Source of the DNA: Dokdonella fugitiva
GTDB taxonomy: Bacteria > Pseudomonadota > Gammaproteobacteria > Xanthomonadales > Rhodanobacteraceae
NCBI RefSeq assembly: GCF_004342425.1
Contig: NZ_SLWQ01000002.1
Span: forward strand, 124,001 to 188,000
Length of the DNA stretch: 64,000 nucleotides
Direction: 5' to 3'
Within the stretch, counting starts at the first letter, position 1; the number at the start of each line of letters is the position of its first letter. Shown in pieces: positions 62,176 to 64,000 of the stretch. The notes under the pieces were generated by a model, which did no database searches, was not told the DNA's origin, and was given only the letters and a program-made list of their open reading frames with translations. The position numbers were made by a program, and so were the translations under genes.

Positions 62176-63489
62176 TCAGCCGGCCAGCCGCTCGCGCCAG
62201 CGGCGCGCCTTCTCGCGGATCTCGCCGAGGTCCATGTCGGCCAGCACGCGATCGCGCAGCTTGCGCACGCCGGCGATCCAGGCGTCGCTGACCTGCTGGC
62301 GCCCGGTCGCGTAGACGAGTTGCGAGACGACGTTGTAGAGCGGCTGCGTCTCGATGTCGTCGAGGCGCACCGCGGCGAGGTCGGCCTGCTTGCCGGCCTC
62401 GATGCTGCCGATGCGCTCGCCCCAGCCGAGCGCGAGCGCACCGCCGAGCGTCGCCGCGCGCAACGCGCTGGCAGCGTCGAGCGCACTCGCGTTCTCGGCG
62501 ACCGCCTTGGCGAGCAGCGCGGCGGTGCGCATCTCGCCGAACATGTCGAGGTCGTTGTTGCTCGCGCAGCCGTCGGTACCGATCGCGACCTTGACGCCGG
62601 CGCGACGCAGCTTCTCGGCCGGGCAGAAGCCCGATGCGAGCTTGAGGTTCGATTCCGGGCAGTGCACGACCGCGACGCCTGCGTCGGCGCACGCGGCGAT
62701 CTCCGCGTCGGTGAGCTGGGTCATGTGCACGGCGATGAGGTGGTCGTTGACGATGCCGAGCGCCTGCATGCGCGCGAACGGGCGCGCGCCGCGCTCGCGC
62801 TTGGCCTCGTCGACCTCGTAGGCGGTCTCGTGCAGGTGCAGGTGCACCGGCACGTCGAGCTGGTCGGACAGCACGCGGATGCGTTCGAAGCTCTCGTCCG
62901 ACACCGTGTACGGCGCATGCGGGGCGAAGCTCGTGCCGAGCAAGGGTTCGCCGCGGAACTCGTCGTGCACGGCGAGGCCGCGGTCGAAGTACTCGTCGCG
63001 CGTCGCCGCCCACGCGCTCGGGAATTCGATGATCGGCAGGCCCACCATCGCGCGGAAGCCGAGCCGGCGGTAGGTTGCGGCCTGCACGTCCGGGAAGAAA
63101 TAGTTCTCGTTGCAGCAGGTGGTGCCGCCGCGCAGCATCTCGGCGACCGCGAGCTCGATGCCGTCGCGCACGAACTCCGGCCCGATCGCCTTCGCCTCGG
63201 CCGGCCAGATGTGCTCCTGCAGCCAGCGCATCAGCGGCAGGTCGTCGGCGAGCCCGCGCATCAGCGTCATCGGGTTGTGCGCGTGCGCGTTGACGAGGCC
63301 GGGGATCAGCGCGTGCTCGTCGAGTACGACGCGTTCGCGCGGCGCGTAATGCGCGTGCGCGTCGGCGATCGGCAGCAGCGCGAGGATGCGGTCCCCATCG
63401 ACCGCGACCGCGTGGTGCTCGAGCACGACGCCGTGTGGCTGGACCGGGACGACCCAGCGGGCTTCGATGAGGAGGTCGATGGCTTGCAT
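62176..63489 (-). CDS. mtaD: 5-Methylthioadenosine/S-adenosylhomocysteine deaminase-type amidohydrolase
   Basis: This 437-residue enzyme of the TRZ/ATZ group has the metal motif [26 protein letters not shown], a late His in [12 protein letters not shown] and [16 protein letters not shown]. These match MtaD, which deaminates methylthioadenosine or S-adenosylhomocysteine to the inosine compounds. ATG at 63489 ([15 protein letters not shown]) is chosen. Its place upstream of ubiG, a SAM-using methyltransferase, is conserved in related genomes and fits removal of the SAH by-product. Confidence 0.92.
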   Translation of the reverse strand: MQAIDLLIEARWVVPVQPHGVVLEHHAVAVDGDRILALLPIADAHAHYAPRERVVLDEHALIPGLVNAHAHNPMTLMRGLADDLPLMRWLQEHIWPAEAKAIGPEFVRDGIELAVAEMLRGGTTCCNENYFFPDVQAATYRRLGFRAMVGLPIIEFPSAWAATRDEYFDRGLAVHDEFRGEPLLGTSFAPHAPYTVSDESFERIRVLSDQLDVPVHLHLHETAYEVDEAKRERGARPFARMQALGIVNDHLIAVHMTQLTDAEIAACADAGVAVVHCPESNLKLASGFCPAEKLRRAGVKVAIGTDGCASNNDLDMFGEMRTAALLAKAVAENASALDAASALRAATLGGALALGWGERIGSIEAGKQADLAAVRLDDIETQPLYNVVSQLVYATGRQQVSDAWIAGVRKLRDRVLADMDLGEIREKARRWRERLAG

Positions 63490-63584
63490 AAGGCTGAGGG
63501 CCGAGGGCCTAGGGCTGAAAAGCGACACCAAGCATAAGCGAACCTTGCTGCTCGGCTCTCAGCCCCCTGCCCCCGGTCCCCGCT
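63490..63584. repeat. GGGCTGAGGGC-type repeat between mtaD and efp
   Basis: The spacer reads AAGGCTGAGGGCCGAGGGCC then TAGGGCTGAAAAGCGAC, and near 63555-63580 the inverse GCTCGGCTCTCAGCCCCC. The two parts can pair. The same G-rich motif occurs at 3648-3695, 19915-19945 (reverse) and 52195-52222. Confidence 0.6.
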
Positions 63585-64000
63585 TCATTTGACGCGCGAC
63601 ATGTACTCGCCGGTGCGCGTGTCGACCTTGATCTTCTCGCCCTGGCCGACGAACAGCGGCACGCGCACGACCGCGCCGGTTTCGAGCGTGGCCGGCTTGC
63701 CGCCGCCGCCCGAGGTGTCGCCGCGCACGCCCGGGTCGGTCTCGGTGATCTCGAGCTCGACGAACACCGGCGGCGTCACCGTCAGCGGCGCACCGTTCCA
63801 CAGCGTGACGATGCAGACCTCGTTGCCCTTGAGCCACTTCGCCGCATCGGCGACCGCGTTCTTGTCGGCTGCGATCTGCTCGTGCGTGTCCGGATGCATG
63901 AAGTGCCAGAACTCGCCGTCGGCGTAGAGGAACTCCATGTCGGTATCCATCACGTCGGCGGCTTCGACCGAGTCGGTCGACTTCATGGTCATTTCGACGG
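63585..64000 (-). CDS. efp: Elongation factor P, C-terminal three quarters (5' end outside window)
   Basis: The frame is open to the right edge, so the N-terminus, including the modified Lys loop of domain I, lies outside. Visible are the domain II region ([25 protein letters not shown], with HPDTHEQ) and domain III ending [14 protein letters not shown] relieves ribosome stalling at polyproline. The internal ATG at 63992 is not the start. The sequence continues without a break. Confidence 0.95.
   Translation of the reverse strand, partial: VEMTMKSTDSVEAADVMDTDMEFLYADGEFWHFMHPDTHEQIAADKNAVADAAKWLKGNEVCIVTLWNGAPLTVTPPVFVELEITETDPGVRGDTSGGGGKPATLETGAVVRVPLFVGQGEKIKVDTRTGEYMSRVK

Noticed and set aside
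1..64000. CRISPR array
   Set aside because: No set of regularly spaced direct repeats with unique spacers was seen; the repeats found are palindromic and dispersed.
1..64000. tRNA or rRNA genes
   Set aside because: No cloverleaf with GGTTCGAATCC-type arm or rRNA-like segment was noticed; the GTTCGAAT at 50343-50350 belongs to a palindromic operator, not a T-arm.

Overview
The window is 64 kb of very GC-rich, densely coding bacterial chromosome. Gene content and order point to a gammaproteobacterium of the Xanthomonadales/Lysobacterales, most likely Rhodanobacteraceae-like (for example a Dokdonella relative). This is inferred from the rpsF-rpsR-rplI-dnaB-alr-radA run, the A-type Fe-S carrier beside asnS, ffh beside ypjD, the mtaD-ubiG-gph run, folE2, a non-mevalonate dxs gene, xanthomonad-type intergenic palindromes, and exported proteins that end in an F-A-[DN]-G-F motif. 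I see no rRNA, tRNA, CRISPR array, prophage or complete insertion sequence.

Layout. 0-5.4 kb: the start of a DUF1800 protein (cut by the window edge), ffh, ypjD, a DUF488 gene, a palindromic repeat island and radA. 5.4-10.9 kb: a minus-strand replication/translation block (rpsF, rpsR, rplI, then dnaB, alr, radA) with a candidate S6:S18 leader, an intrinsic terminator after rplI and a perfect DnaA box before dnaB; then a membrane protein and an A-type Fe-S carrier divergent from asnS. 12.6-15.2 kb: two small unknown genes, an atypical SDR and trhO. 15.4-33.6 kb: tryptophan/kynurenine catabolism (aminomuconate-semialdehyde dehydrogenase, aminomuconate deaminase of the RidA family, 3-hydroxyanthranilate dioxygenase, aminocarboxymuconate-semialdehyde decarboxylase, kynureninase) mixed with carbonic anhydrase, a ChaN-like exported protein and a FUSC transporter. 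The run is interrupted by two very large exported proteases, a gluzincin metalloprotease and a subtilisin, that share an almost identical 455 bp segment.

34-41 kb: a HemL-like aminotransferase with an MtnX-like phosphatase, then a four-gene tripartite efflux system (outer membrane factor, DevC-type permease, ATPase, lipoprotein adaptor). 41-46.7 kb: an exported beta-helix protein, recQ, a YggN-like protein and an OprO/P-type porin. 46.8-49.6 kb: a molybdate locus, modE divergent from modABC. Two matching ModE-like palindromes lie there, one before modA and one before the porin, suggesting that the porin belongs to the molybdate regulon. ModE and ModC both lack the TOBE molybdate-binding domain.

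49.7-64 kb: a lipoprotein, an acyl-CoA dehydrogenase preceded by a TetR-type palindrome, GNAT and HNH genes, an ion-channel protein, a ClC channel, a beta-helix gene remnant, dxs, folE2, a phytoene-synthase-like gene, gph, ubiG, mtaD and the 3' part of efp. Many genes are coupled by TGATG, ATGA or GTGA overlaps. Several intergenic repeat families recur through the window.
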